DNA from: a virus
Virus record (IMG/VR): IMGVR_UViG_3300050122_000023
Location: 1-43,861 of that record
Length of the DNA stretch: 43,861 nucleotides
Strand: one strand, 5' to 3'
The notes under the pieces are model-generated. The model made no database searches, was not told where the DNA came from, and was given only the letters and a program-made list of their open reading frames with translations. Shown piece after piece: positions 13,698 to 21,082 of this stretch (the first letter of the stretch is position 1; each line of letters starts with the position of its first letter). A program made the translations under genes and the position numbers.

Positions 13698-13717
13698 CCT
13701 CCGTTTTATAAAGGAGG
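13698..13717 (+). promoter_or_regulatory. Hairpin covering the TROVE ribosome-binding site
   Basis: CCTCC (13698-13702) pairs with GGAGG (13713-13717), the Shine-Dalgarno sequence, and the loop can extend the stem through TTT/AAA. This would hide the site before ATG 13723. Placed between the RNA array and the TROVE gene, it suggests translational control, possibly by the protein itself or by folding of the upstream array. Confidence 0.55.
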
Positions 13718-13722
13718 ATATG

Positions 13723-15111
13723 ATGAAGACGAATGTGAAGACTCAAAGCAAACTTCGTACTCACGAAGGTGCGCCATCGCCGAGCGTCAGTGCAACGAAA
13801 GAATTACGTCGTGCCGTGATGTCGTGCATGTTGTTCGAAAAGCAATTTTACGAAAGCGGCGAAGACAGCTCAAAGCGTATTGCCTCGCTAGTCGCTCAAG
13901 TATCGTTCGAAGACGCCGCTCAATGTGCGATCGACGCACGCGAAAAGTTCAAGCTGCGACATGTGCCGTTGTTCATCGTGCGTGAGCTGCTGCGTCGTCC
14001 TCAAGGGCGCAAGATGGGTGATTTGATTCATCGGATCATTCAGCGGCCGGATGAGTTGGGCGAGCTGCTGTCCCTGTACTGGAAGGATCAGCCGAACGCA
14101 CCCCTCGCGACTCAGTTGAAGATTGGGTTGGCGCGAGCCATCAAGAAATTCAACGAGTACAGCTTGGCGAAGCACGACGGTGAGGGCATATCAGTACGTG
14201 ACGTGCTGTTCCTGGTTCATGCTCGACCGAAATTCAACACGAACGGTGAAGCCCCGCCAGCTTGGAAGATCGATGCTATCGATAAACCAGGTTACAAGCG
14301 GGGTCAAGTATTGCGTCATGCGCCGTCGCTGTTTGATCGTATCGCGAATCAAACGATGGTGATCCCAGACACTTGGGAAACTCAATTGTCGGCGGGCGCT
14401 GATAAGAAAGAAACGTTCACTCGACTGTTGACTGAAAACAAGTTGGGCGGCATGGCTCTCTTGCGCAATTTACGCAACATGACTCAAGCTGGCGTATCGA
14501 CTGACTTGATCAAGCGCGGCATCGAGACGATGAAGACCGATCGCATCTTGCCGTTTCGATTTCTGTCGGCTGCGAAGTATGGCCCGCAATTCGAGCCGTT
14601 TCTCGAAAGTGCGATGTTTCGCTGTCTCGGTGAACAGCCGAGACTCGAAGGTCGTACGGCACTGTTGGTCGATCACTCGATGTCAATGAACAGTCCAGTG
14701 TCAGCTAAGAGTGAAATCACTCGATTCGATGCGGCTGCGGCTTTGGCAATGATGCTGCGCGAAATCAGCTCTCGATGTCGAGTATTCACGTTCTCGACGG
14801 TCTGCGATGAAATTGCACCGCGTCGAGGCTTCGCAATTAATGCCGCATTGAATGCTGTTCGTCAGCCTCATCACACGTTGCTGGGAGCGGCGGTGAAGCA
14901 CGTCTACTCAGTATTTCCTGAGTGCACGCGAATCATCGTCGTGACCGATGAGCAGAGCGCCGATCGTCCGCCACATCCGCAAGGCGCTGGCTACGTGATC
15001 AATGTCGCCGGTGCAAAGAACGGCATCGCATACGGTCCTTGGGTGTCGATCGACGGCTGGAGCGAAGCGATCATCGATTACATCCAAGAATACGAGCAAG
15101 AAGCGGCGTAG
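13723..15111 (+). CDS. TROVE/Ro60-like RNA-binding protein with vWA domain
   Basis: The 462-residue product has an N-terminal TROVE domain of helical repeats (about 25-290; for example HVPLFIVRELLRRPQGRK and LGGMALLRNLRNM). A C-terminal vWA domain has the metal-site motif LLVDHSMSMN (314-323). This is the domain order of Ro60 and bacterial Rsr. Ro proteins form a ring that binds ends of misfolded RNA in its hole and Y RNAs on its outside; in bacteria the Y-like RNA (YrlA) is encoded next door. I chose ATG 13723 rather than 13720 because it lies five bases from AAGGAGG. The array of structured RNAs directly upstream is the natural ligand candidate. Confidence 0.9.
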   Translation: MKTNVKTQSKLRTHEGAPSPSVSATKELRRAVMSCMLFEKQFYESGEDSSKRIASLVAQVSFEDAAQCAIDAREKFKLRHVPLFIVRELLRRPQGRKMGDLIHRIIQRPDELGELLSLYWKDQPNAPLATQLKIGLARAIKKFNEYSLAKHDGEGISVRDVLFLVHARPKFNTNGEAPPAWKIDAIDKPGYKRGQVLRHAPSLFDRIANQTMVIPDTWETQLSAGADKKETFTRLLTENKLGGMALLRNLRNMTQAGVSTDLIKRGIETMKTDRILPFRFLSAAKYGPQFEPFLESAMFRCLGEQPRLEGRTALLVDHSMSMNSPVSAKSEITRFDAAAALAMMLREISSRCRVFTFSTVCDEIAPRRGFAINAALNAVRQPHHTLLGAAVKHVYSVFPECTRIIVVTDEQSADRPPHPQGAGYVINVAGAKNGIAYGPWVSIDGWSEAIIDYIQEYEQEAA

Positions 15112-15118
15112 AGTTCCG

Positions 15119-15187
15119 GCCCGCTCACTCTGATGCGAAGCCAGCCCTGGTAGCTGGAACGACGGGATATTCCCGGAGTGAGCGGGC
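15119..15187 (+). ncRNA. Compact structured RNA with 12-bp closing stem
   Basis: GCCCGCTCACTC (15119-15130) is perfectly complementary to GAGTGAGCGGGC (15176-15187). Inside are two more hairpins: CCAGC-CCTGGTA-GCTGG, whose loop looks like a tRNA D loop, and CGGGA-TAT-TCCCG. The result is a three-way junction of 69 bases. No U-run follows, so it is not a standard terminator. It starts just after GTTCCGG, a string also found in the core of the upstream array. It sits between the TROVE gene and the next gene and is another candidate Ro-bound RNA or a stability element. Confidence 0.7.
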
Positions 15188-15207
15188 AGGGGCATAAGGA
15201 GAATATG

Positions 15208-15567
15208 ATGGGATTCAGAAGCAACACAGTTCAAGTTGAGCGTGCGTTGTTCAATACGCAGATGTTCAATTTCTTGGCACTTGAGGTTTTGGCTGTTTCG
15301 ATTTTCGTAGGTGTGACGTTTCAGTCGTTAGGCTGGGGCTTAGTTGCATTTCTAGTTTTGATGATCGGCATTTGGCGTCAGCCGTTTCAATCGTTGATTG
15401 CGATTTTGTTCACGCTGAGCTGGAGCGTCATTGCTGGCTGGATCGGCTATACACTATCGCATCACGACGGCTTCTCGTGCGGCGTGGCGGCTATTGCAGG
15501 ACTTATGATCGCGGCGGGCGTACATACAGCGGCTATTCAGTGGCAGAAGGATTTTATCAGTGAGTGA
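15208..15567 (+). CDS. Membrane protein, 119 aa
   Basis: ATG 15208 lies six bases after AAGGAG (a second ATG at 15205 is too close). There are about four hydrophobic segments (for example FLALEVLAVSIFVGVTF and GLVAFLVLMIGIW), with basic residues between them. No family recognised. The stop overlaps the GTG start of the DUF3310 gene. Confidence 0.7.
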   Translation: MGFRSNTVQVERALFNTQMFNFLALEVLAVSIFVGVTFQSLGWGLVAFLVLMIGIWRQPFQSLIAILFTLSWSVIAGWIGYTLSHHDGFSCGVAAIAGLMIAAGVHTAAIQWQKDFISE

Positions 15568-16009
15568 CATAAATCATCCGCAATACTATGGCGGCGACAC
15601 GACGTATGAGGCAATCAAAGTCATCGAGGCTTGGAAACTAGGATTTTGTCTCGGCAATACGGTTAAGTACATCAGCCGAGCTGGTAAGAAGGATGTCAAT
15701 GCCGAGCTTCATGATTTAGAAAAAGCCGCCTGGTATCTGAATCGTGAAATCGAAACCATCAAAAAGTCTCGCAAAATGGCCGAAGACTTCTTTCACATGT
15801 CGATAGCCCCTCAGCTCAAGCCCGGAACTCGCGTACGATTAACGAAGATTACATGGAAACCTGAGTGGTCGTTGAAGGTAGGAGAGCTTGGAACATGCAA
15901 TCAGCTATCTCCAACGGTTGATGAACGCGATGGAGTTTTAGCTCAAGTAAAATTCGATAGAAACGGAACATTCTTCATTCCCGTAAAATGTTTGGAGGTC
16001 ATCGAATGA
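15560..16009 (+). CDS. DUF3310 protein with C-terminal small beta domain
   Basis: The N-terminal 65 residues are a clear DUF3310 (HPQYYGGDTTYEAIKVIEAW, GNTVKYISRAGKK, DLEKAAWYLNREI), a helical phage family related to nucleotide-binding kinase-like proteins. The remaining 65 residues (LKPGTRVRLTKITW, VGELGTCNQL, VKFDRNGTFFIPV) look like a small SH3-type barrel. The start is GTG 15560, overlapping the previous stop. Being directly before thyX, a role in nucleotide metabolism is plausible but unproven. Confidence 0.85.
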   Translation: MSDINHPQYYGGDTTYEAIKVIEAWKLGFCLGNTVKYISRAGKKDVNAELHDLEKAAWYLNREIETIKKSRKMAEDFFHMSIAPQLKPGTRVRLTKITWKPEWSLKVGELGTCNQLSPTVDERDGVLAQVKFDRNGTFFIPVKCLEVIE

Positions 16010-16671
16010 TCAATGTATTGGATAAAGGATTTGTGCGGCTGGTCGATCACAAGGGTTCTGACTTGTCGATCGTGCGTGCGGCGAGGGTCAGCTATGACGC
16101 CGACTGGCGTAGCGGAGCCGAAGAAGGTAAGGATTCAAAGCTGATCGGCTACATGATGCAACACTTGCATACGTCGCCGTTTGAGCATGTGGTATTTACG
16201 TTCGAAGTAAAAGCTCCGATCTTCGTTTTTCGTCAGTGGCATCGGCATCGAACATGGAGCTACTCTGAACTGTCGGCACGCTATGCCCCACTGAAAGAAG
16301 AATTTTATATCCCGGCACTTGAGCAAATCACGACTCAATCCGAATCGAACAAGCAGATTCGTACAAGTGAGCAACATCCCCGAGCCCAGAACATGGCGTG
16401 GCTTATCGAGCAGCAGTGCAAATCATCTTTTCAGATATACGAGGCCATGCTTGAGCGGGGGTGCCCGAGAGAGCTCGCTCGCACTGTGTTGCCGCTGGCG
16501 ACGTACAGCCGTATGTTTGCCACTGTCGACTTACACAATTTGATGCACTTTTTGAAACTGCGACTGCATGAACATGCGCAGTACGAGATTCGTGTGTACG
16601 CTCAAGCAATTCTCGAGCTGATACGACCGATCGTTCCGGTAGCGGCGGGATTCTTTGAGACGACGCTGTGA
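16006..16671 (+). CDS. thyX: Flavin-dependent thymidylate synthase ThyX
   Basis: The 221-residue product contains the ThyX signature RHR-x7-S as RHRTWSYSELSARY (80-93). It also has conserved upstream segments (RAARVSYD, HTSPFEHVVFTFEVKAPIFV) and downstream ones (LPLATYSRMFATVDLHNLMH). It methylates dUMP to dTMP with methylene-tetrahydrofolate and FAD/NADPH, raising dTTP for phage replication. The start ATG 16006 follows GGAGGTCATCGA. Together with the adenylosuccinate synthetase-like enzyme it forms a nucleotide supply set. Confidence 0.95.
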   Translation: MINVLDKGFVRLVDHKGSDLSIVRAARVSYDADWRSGAEEGKDSKLIGYMMQHLHTSPFEHVVFTFEVKAPIFVFRQWHRHRTWSYSELSARYAPLKEEFYIPALEQITTQSESNKQIRTSEQHPRAQNMAWLIEQQCKSSFQIYEAMLERGCPRELARTVLPLATYSRMFATVDLHNLMHFLKLRLHEHAQYEIRVYAQAILELIRPIVPVAAGFFETTL

Positions 16672-16817
16672 ATCGGCGAGAATTGTTTGGATTGATTGGA
16701 GCGGCGGGAGCGGCGTTGATCGTGCCGGAATTGATAGTGCCGAAGCGTACGATCTTTCTACCGCCAGTTGGTGGATGGGATTACAGTTCATATAGCTGGA
16801 ATATAGCTGGAATATAG
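16668..16817 (+). CDS. Short Tat-like/hydrophobic N-terminal peptide, 49 aa
   Basis: GTG 16668 overlaps the ThyX stop (GTGA). The peptide MNRRELFGLIGAAGAALIVP has a twin-arginine-like start and a hydrophobic stretch, then VPKRTIFLPPVGGW. Small phage proteins of this layout are common and often mis-annotated as Tat substrates; their function is unknown. The last codons run into an 11-base direct repeat (GGAATATAGCT and variants). It is the last gene on this strand. Confidence 0.5.
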   Translation: MNRRELFGLIGAAGAALIVPELIVPKRTIFLPPVGGWDYSSYSWNIAGI

Positions 16818-17118
16818 CCGGAACCTATGAACGATCGGAGATCACGATTTCAATGACCGATTCTAGTGGCCGCACGAGAGTCTACACGTTCGTTCGACAT
16901 CGGGCCGATTGAATCGAATGGCTCGCGATGGTGCAGTGAATCAACGGCCGATTTTGGGGCGATTTAAGCGGCGATCGGCGGCTGAGCCGTGCATGGCTAT
17001 CAATTTTTGACGATCGGCCAGCCAAGGCGGCTTAAATTGACGATTTGGGGGCGTTTTGAGTGACTAACTCGGCCGATATTGTCATGCCCTCGGCAAACGG
17101 GCAGTGCCAGCAGCGAAT
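16818..17118. other. Convergent intergenic region with GGCCGAT motifs and a long inverted repeat
   Basis: No coding signal is seen. ATTTAAGC (16962-16969) and GCTTAAAT (17030-17037) bracket about 60 bases rich in CGATCGGC. The motif GGCCGAT occurs at 16903, 16946 and 17071, and in reverse at 17013-17019. The rightward and leftward gene sets meet here, so bidirectional termination is expected, but no classic stem plus T-run stands out. A replication or regulatory site is possible. Confidence 0.5.
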
Positions 17119-17409
17119 TTAGGCTTTGGCGGCTGCCGTAGCGGCTGATGCTGAGGCAGCAACGGCAGGCGTTGCGGCGACGACAGCGGCATTGATCGCT
17201 TGCACTGAAGTATCGATCGCACCCACTGACGCAATGACGGCAGTCAAATCGACGCTCGGATTGGACGATTGCAGCGCGGCAATCTGTGCTTGCAGCGCGG
17301 CGACTTCGCCCGCGATGTTCGTATTCTCAGTAGTGACGGATGTCGTAAGCGTGCTGACATCGGATTGAAGCTGCGCGATGGCAGTGTTGAGAGTATCGAT
17401 TTGAGCCAT
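17119..17409 (-). CDS. Coiled-coil protein, 96 aa
   Basis: I took the start at 17409 (AAGGAAAAATTATC before the ATG) rather than an upstream in-frame ATG. Residues 2-45 are a heptad-type coiled coil (LNTAIAQLQSDVSTLTTSVT, then VAALQAQIAALQ). The rest is Ala/Val-rich. It is the last gene of the minus-strand cassette, after the lysis genes. A structural or oligomeric accessory is likely; no family is assigned. Confidence 0.65.
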   Translation of the reverse strand: MAQIDTLNTAIAQLQSDVSTLTTSVTTENTNIAGEVAALQAQIAALQSSNPSVDLTAVIASVGAIDTSVQAINAAVVAATPAVAASASAATAAAKA

Positions 17410-17467
17410 GATAATTTTTCCTTGATCAATGAGTAGTTTGAGAGACTGTAAAACGATTCGTCTGAAT

Positions 17468-17968
17468 TTAAACATTGGCAGTCATCTCGGTGATTTTAAA
17501 GCCGATCGCTTGAACGATCAATAGCAAAGCGTTTGGAGTGATTTGATGAGCTGGAACGTATAACGGAAATGGCACTCGCTTGATGTGCTGAAGAGCGTTG
17601 ATCTGCAATGCCGAGCAAATCCAGTGACCCGCATCGTGCTTGTTTCGACCGGTGATGAAATCGATGATATCGGTTCTTCCGTAATCATCGGTGATCTTGG
17701 CTCGAAGGTTGGCTTCCCAGTCATCATACTCGGCTTGACTGACAGTCAATGAGGCTCGAGTTCGCTTGATCGATTTCTCAGTGGTGGCACGGCGAATCTG
17801 CACGCCCGCCGGTACACCGGCGATCACGTCGTTTCTAGCATCCAGATAACGACCATCGGCCAATACACCGGCCGCATGAGAATAACCGCCATAGCCATTA
17901 CCGTACCAGGCGATGGTTCGTGACAGCCAACCTGGCCCGAGTAAAGCATCGATGGCAATCTCAGCCAT
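17468..17968 (-). CDS. Permuted papain-fold (YiiX/NlpC-like) peptidase
   Basis: The 166-residue protein has the catalytic His early (H31 in GGYSHAAGVL) and the Cys late (C118 in GHWICSALQ). That is the reversed order of the circularly permuted NlpC/P60 branch (YiiX/YaeF-like). Such enzymes cleave peptide or amide bonds, often in cell-wall peptides or lipids. Being inside the lysis region, a role in peptidoglycan or envelope degradation is plausible. AGGAAAATAA precedes the start. Confidence 0.65.
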   Translation of the reverse strand: MAEIAIDALLGPGWLSRTIAWYGNGYGGYSHAAGVLADGRYLDARNDVIAGVPAGVQIRRATTEKSIKRTRASLTVSQAEYDDWEANLRAKITDDYGRTDIIDFITGRNKHDAGHWICSALQINALQHIKRVPFPLYVPAHQITPNALLLIVQAIGFKITEMTANV

Positions 17969-18211
17969 TTATTTTCCTAAAGTGTTCTGAATGAACGACT
18001 GAGCTGGATCGAGCGTGTCCATGTGAGTCACGATGCCCCGAAAGGTGTCGGCCACTTGATCCTGATGTTCGATAGGGAGGACATCCGTGTCCTTGGCTCC
18101 CTTCGAACGGAGATCATCAACGATCTTGATGAGTGACAATGCCCCACCATTGATGGCTGCGGCAAGCTCAGCCAATTGGAGAACGGTCATTCCGCCGAGT
18201 ACAGCGGCCAT
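17969..18211 (-). CDS. Hypothetical protein, 80 aa
   Basis: A helical small protein (LQLAELAAAINGGALSLIKI near the N-terminus) with an acidic C-terminal half. It abuts the peptidase gene without a gap. I recognise no domain. Its place in the lysis cluster is the only functional hint. Confidence 0.6.
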   Translation of the reverse strand: MAAVLGGMTVLQLAELAAAINGGALSLIKIVDDLRSKGAKDTDVLPIEHQDQVADTFRGIVTHMDTLDPAQSFIQNTLGK

Positions 18212-18481
18212 TTAAGCGACTGCTTTTGTCGCCTTAGCGGCAATCTCGGCTTGAACCTTCGTAAGGATAGCCGAAAGCAATTGTCCCTCGACTTCTATCT
18301 CGAGACTGATTCCAGCCGTTGGAGCGGCGGCCACAAACTGAAGCCATGCAGCTTCTTGCGCGAGCAAGTTACCCTTGTTGGCTTGCAGCGCCGTGATCAA
18401 CGTAACGAGCGGCGCACCGGCACTGCTCACGATATCGCTTTCGAACATTGCCAGTATAGCCTGGCCTACAGAAGTAGTCAT
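18212..18481 (-). CDS. Hypothetical protein, 89 aa
   Basis: A mainly helical, Ala-rich protein (LVTLITALQANKGNLLAQEA; C-terminal ILTKVQAEIAAKATKA). It overlaps the holin-like gene by four bases and ends one base before the next gene, showing tight coupling. Possibly virion-associated or lysis-associated; unknown. Confidence 0.6.
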   Translation of the reverse strand: MTTSVGQAILAMFESDIVSSAGAPLVTLITALQANKGNLLAQEAAWLQFVAAAPTAGISLEIEVEGQLLSAILTKVQAEIAAKATKAVA

Positions 18482-18768
18482 TTTGGAATCTCCGGAGTTT
18501 TCGATAAAGGGTCAACGGCCACCTCATCAGCTTTCTTGATCGTCAACGGCTGAATCGGGGCACGCCAGCGTTTATACGCTGCATAGCCAGCGGCGGCAAG
18601 CGACACACACTCGAGGCCATTTTGAACGAAGTTATTCAGTATGTCGGGAGCAACGTGCTTGCCGAACATCGCTAAAGCGTGTGAGGCGAAAGATACCACG
18701 ATGCCTATGAATACCGGGGAATGCAGGAAAGGCAGTGTATTCGGAAATTCATTATTTGGATCAGCCAT
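18478..18768 (-). CDS. Holin-like membrane protein, 96 aa
   Basis: Two hydrophobic segments (PVFIGIVVSFASHALAMFG, and LECVSLAAAGYAAYKRW) are joined by a short loop, with a polar, charged C-terminus. The size, the two spans and the position next to the transglycosylase fit a small holin. No sequence family is certain. Confidence 0.55.
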   Translation of the reverse strand: MADPNNEFPNTLPFLHSPVFIGIVVSFASHALAMFGKHVAPDILNNFVQNGLECVSLAAAGYAAYKRWRAPIQPLTIKKADEVAVDPLSKTPEIPK

Positions 18769-18777
18769 CGAAATCTC

Positions 18778-19227
18778 CTAAGACAGTAAAGCGCCAGAAA
18801 TTGGAACGTCAGTGAAAACGTTCTTGACGTAATTTTGAGTCTGATCCGGCATATCGGCCAGAACATACTTGTCAGCATCGATCGCGTATTCGTGATGCAC
18901 GTTACCGCCACCCCAGTTGTACGCGGCCACTGCGACTTGCCAATCTCGAAATCGAGTGTATAGATTCATCAGCAAATCGGCAGCGTCATCGATATCGACT
19001 ACTGGATCTTTTCCAGCATTCGGGTAATACACTGGATTCAATTGCATCAAGCCGACACAATTAGCCGATGATCGAATAGCTCCATTGATCACTCCAGGTC
19101 TGAAGCTCGACTCTTGAAATGCAATGCGGGCCAACAAATCAGTAGGAATTGAGTATTTGATCTCCGCAGCATTCAGCAGCGGCACATAAATCGGGCCTTG
19201 TCCGGCGGACTTCCAGGAGTCACTCAT
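18778..19227 (-). CDS. Lytic transglycosylase (SLT-like endolysin)
   Basis: The protein has 149 residues. It shows the lysozyme-like SLT pattern: catalytic Glu E39 in RIAFQESSF, GLMQLNP (59-65) and AVAAYNWGGG (about 98-107). It cleaves the glycan chain of peptidoglycan. No signal peptide is seen, so export would depend on the neighbouring holin-like protein. It overlaps the coiled-coil membrane gene upstream by four bases. Confidence 0.85.
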   Translation of the reverse strand: MSDSWKSAGQGPIYVPLLNAAEIKYSIPTDLLARIAFQESSFRPGVINGAIRSSANCVGLMQLNPVYYPNAGKDPVVDIDDAADLLMNLYTRFRDWQVAVAAYNWGGGNVHHEYAIDADKYVLADMPDQTQNYVKNVFTDVPISGALLS

Positions 19228-19523
19228 TTCTGGGTCGCCAATTCGAACAACTTACTGTTGACACTTTCCAATTGAAGTCGCATTTCACGAAAATTATCCG
19301 AGTTTTCTTTATGCCGAAGCTCGATCCGCTGATCTGCTAAAGCGGCTCGGGCTTCGGACAATTTCATTATCTCGGCCAATTCGGCATGTGTCACCGCAGT
19401 CCTCTCGATCAATTGAAGCCTTTCATCTGTTCGATCGATTTTGCGACGAAAATAGACGAAGATGCTGGTGAGTAATCCGAGGAATCCGGGAATGAGCCAA
19501 GTCTGAGGAACAGGATCACTCAA
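19224..19523 (-). CDS. Membrane-anchored coiled-coil protein (spanin- or XhlA-like)
   Basis: The 99-residue protein has one N-terminal span (WLIPGFLGLLTSIFVYF) followed by a basic stop-transfer and a long charged coiled coil to the end. This layout fits an inner-membrane spanin or a haemolysin XhlA-type lysis accessory. It is coupled to the endolysin gene. No outer-membrane spanin lipoprotein was found nearby. Confidence 0.55.
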   Translation of the reverse strand: MSDPVPQTWLIPGFLGLLTSIFVYFRRKIDRTDERLQLIERTAVTHAELAEIMKLSEARAALADQRIELRHKENSDNFREMRLQLESVNSKLFELATQK

Positions 19524-19546
19524 TTTTTTCTCCTATCAAACGTTGA

Positions 19547-20434
19547 TTAACTTCCGACTGCTATCCAGGTGCAATCACCGTTCACTCCATTGATCAAATA
19601 AAATCCAGTTTTGGTAAAGCTCAACACCAATACGGTGGCATTCGCTCCGTAAGCTGTTGCCACGACGGCAGAGCAAGCTGTCGGAAAAGCCGTCGGAAAA
19701 GGAACGAAATTGCCTGGAGAAGCCGCCAGACCTCGAGCAATGCCGGCTTTGACAAGTTGAGCATTCACCGCTCGAGTCACATAGGCAGTGCTGGCAATCT
19801 GCGTATTATTCACAGTGGCAGCGGCGGTCGGTGCTGTCGGAACGCCCGTGAGCGGCGGCGATGCGAGGGGCGCTAAGCCAACTACGGCGGCAGCCGCTTC
19901 AGTGATGGCGATCGAAGTGGCTGTGGCGACAGTATACGCACCGTTAGAAATCTGACCAGTGGCGCTGTTCGTGGCCGCGGTCGAAGTCAACGGTACACCC
20001 GTCAATGTCGGCGACGCTTTAGGCGCATATAGCGCCAAATCAGTAGCCAGTGTAGTAGTCAGGACATAGCTGTTCAAATTGACCAGCGTCGCATAGCCTT
20101 CGAGAGGTCCCCAAGAAGCAGGAGTAGTGGCCGGATTTTGTCCAGTGTTGTTATTCACCAACGACTGATAAACAAATCCACCCTGTTGAACGACGGCACC
20201 CGACTGATATAGCTCAGCCGTGTCCCAATCAACAATGCCTCGCTGCATGAAATATCGAATTCCAGCCGAAGCCCAATTCAAAAGCCAATTGAAATACTGC
20301 CGAGCTGGAGCTATCGCGCTTTGCAACCAGCCCGCCGTGACGAATGCATTTCCTGGATCAACGATATCCGTGGTCGGAACCGCCGTGTCAGCCCAAGCAT
20401 TACGTACTGTCGGTTTGGTGTAGATAATCGTCAT
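19547..20434 (-). CDS. Tail fibre protein
   Basis: The product has 295 residues. The N-terminal third (FNWLLNWASAGIRYFMQRGI, DWDTAELYQSGAVVQQGGFV) is the pattern of baseplate-attached phage fibres. The middle holds two copies of a fibre repeat (APKASPTLTGVPLTSTAA and LASPPLTGVPTAPTAA). The C-terminal 80 residues are a receptor-type beta tip (TKTGFYLINGVNGDCTWIAV). It follows the baseplate gene DUF2612, as expected for the fibre attached to the baseplate. Confidence 0.8.
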   Translation of the reverse strand: MTIIYTKPTVRNAWADTAVPTTDIVDPGNAFVTAGWLQSAIAPARQYFNWLLNWASAGIRYFMQRGIVDWDTAELYQSGAVVQQGGFVYQSLVNNNTGQNPATTPASWGPLEGYATLVNLNSYVLTTTLATDLALYAPKASPTLTGVPLTSTAATNSATGQISNGAYTVATATSIAITEAAAAVVGLAPLASPPLTGVPTAPTAAATVNNTQIASTAYVTRAVNAQLVKAGIARGLAASPGNFVPFPTAFPTACSAVVATAYGANATVLVLSFTKTGFYLINGVNGDCTWIAVGS

Positions 20435-20443
20435 GTATCATCC

Positions 20444-21082
20444 TTAAGCAGTATACGTGATGCTAACAATCTGCACGCCAGCCGGACGAGGCAAAATGTC
20501 CAGTGAGCTGAGCAAAGCCTGATCAAGAGGAGTAATGGGTTCGGAAACGTTGATCGATAGTTTCAAAGTTCCCGGATCGGCTACGGAGCAGCCGACGCCG
20601 AAAATGAATTCAAGAGCGTTTTCTAATGCTGATAACGTACCATTCGATTGATTGCGGCAGATGCGAGCGCGCAAAACGGTCAAATAGCCCGGATCACTCA
20701 GCACCGAAGTCGATGACGATGCGTCACCTAGATCATAGAAAAGACCGCCGATTGAGATATTCGTCAATTCGCCAAATGGTAATTGCAACCCGTCAGGTAA
20801 GCCGGACGATGCTTCAGAAAATCCGAAATAACCCGCGACCAAAATGTTATCGATGATACGTGACTGACCGATCCATAGCCCGAGAATGTCGAGCTGTGCG
20901 CCTACGGCATCACCATTCAAGTTGAATGCGTTTGGCAGACTTTGAATCAGATTGGTTGTATCAGCAATACCAGCCGTCAGCACAGAAACTACTGACATGA
21001 AATTCGGCTTTTGATTATGCTCGCTAGTAATCAATCCAGCGTACGGAGCCGAGCTTGAAAGGTCACCAGTTGGTAATCCCAT
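20444..21082 (-). CDS. Baseplate protein, DUF2612 (gpI-like)
   Basis: The 212-residue product starts SSAPYAGLITSEHNQKPNFM, characteristic of DUF2612. It has a conserved helical centre (NAFNLNGDAVGAQLDILGLW) and a C-terminal domain beginning GTLSALENALEFIFG. In contractile phages this protein links the wedge (gpJ-like) to the tail fibre. It is directly downstream of the gpJ-like gene. Confidence 0.85.
   Translation of the reverse strand: MGLPTGDLSSSAPYAGLITSEHNQKPNFMSVVSVLTAGIADTTNLIQSLPNAFNLNGDAVGAQLDILGLWIGQSRIIDNILVAGYFGFSEASSGLPDGLQLPFGELTNISIGGLFYDLGDASSSTSVLSDPGYLTVLRARICRNQSNGTLSALENALEFIFGVGCSVADPGTLKLSINVSEPITPLDQALLSSLDILPRPAGVQIVSITYTA

Noticed and set aside
16668-16817. True Tat-exported protein
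   Set aside because: The RR pair and hydrophobic stretch occur in many tiny phage proteins with no passenger domain; the product is too short to call a Tat substrate.
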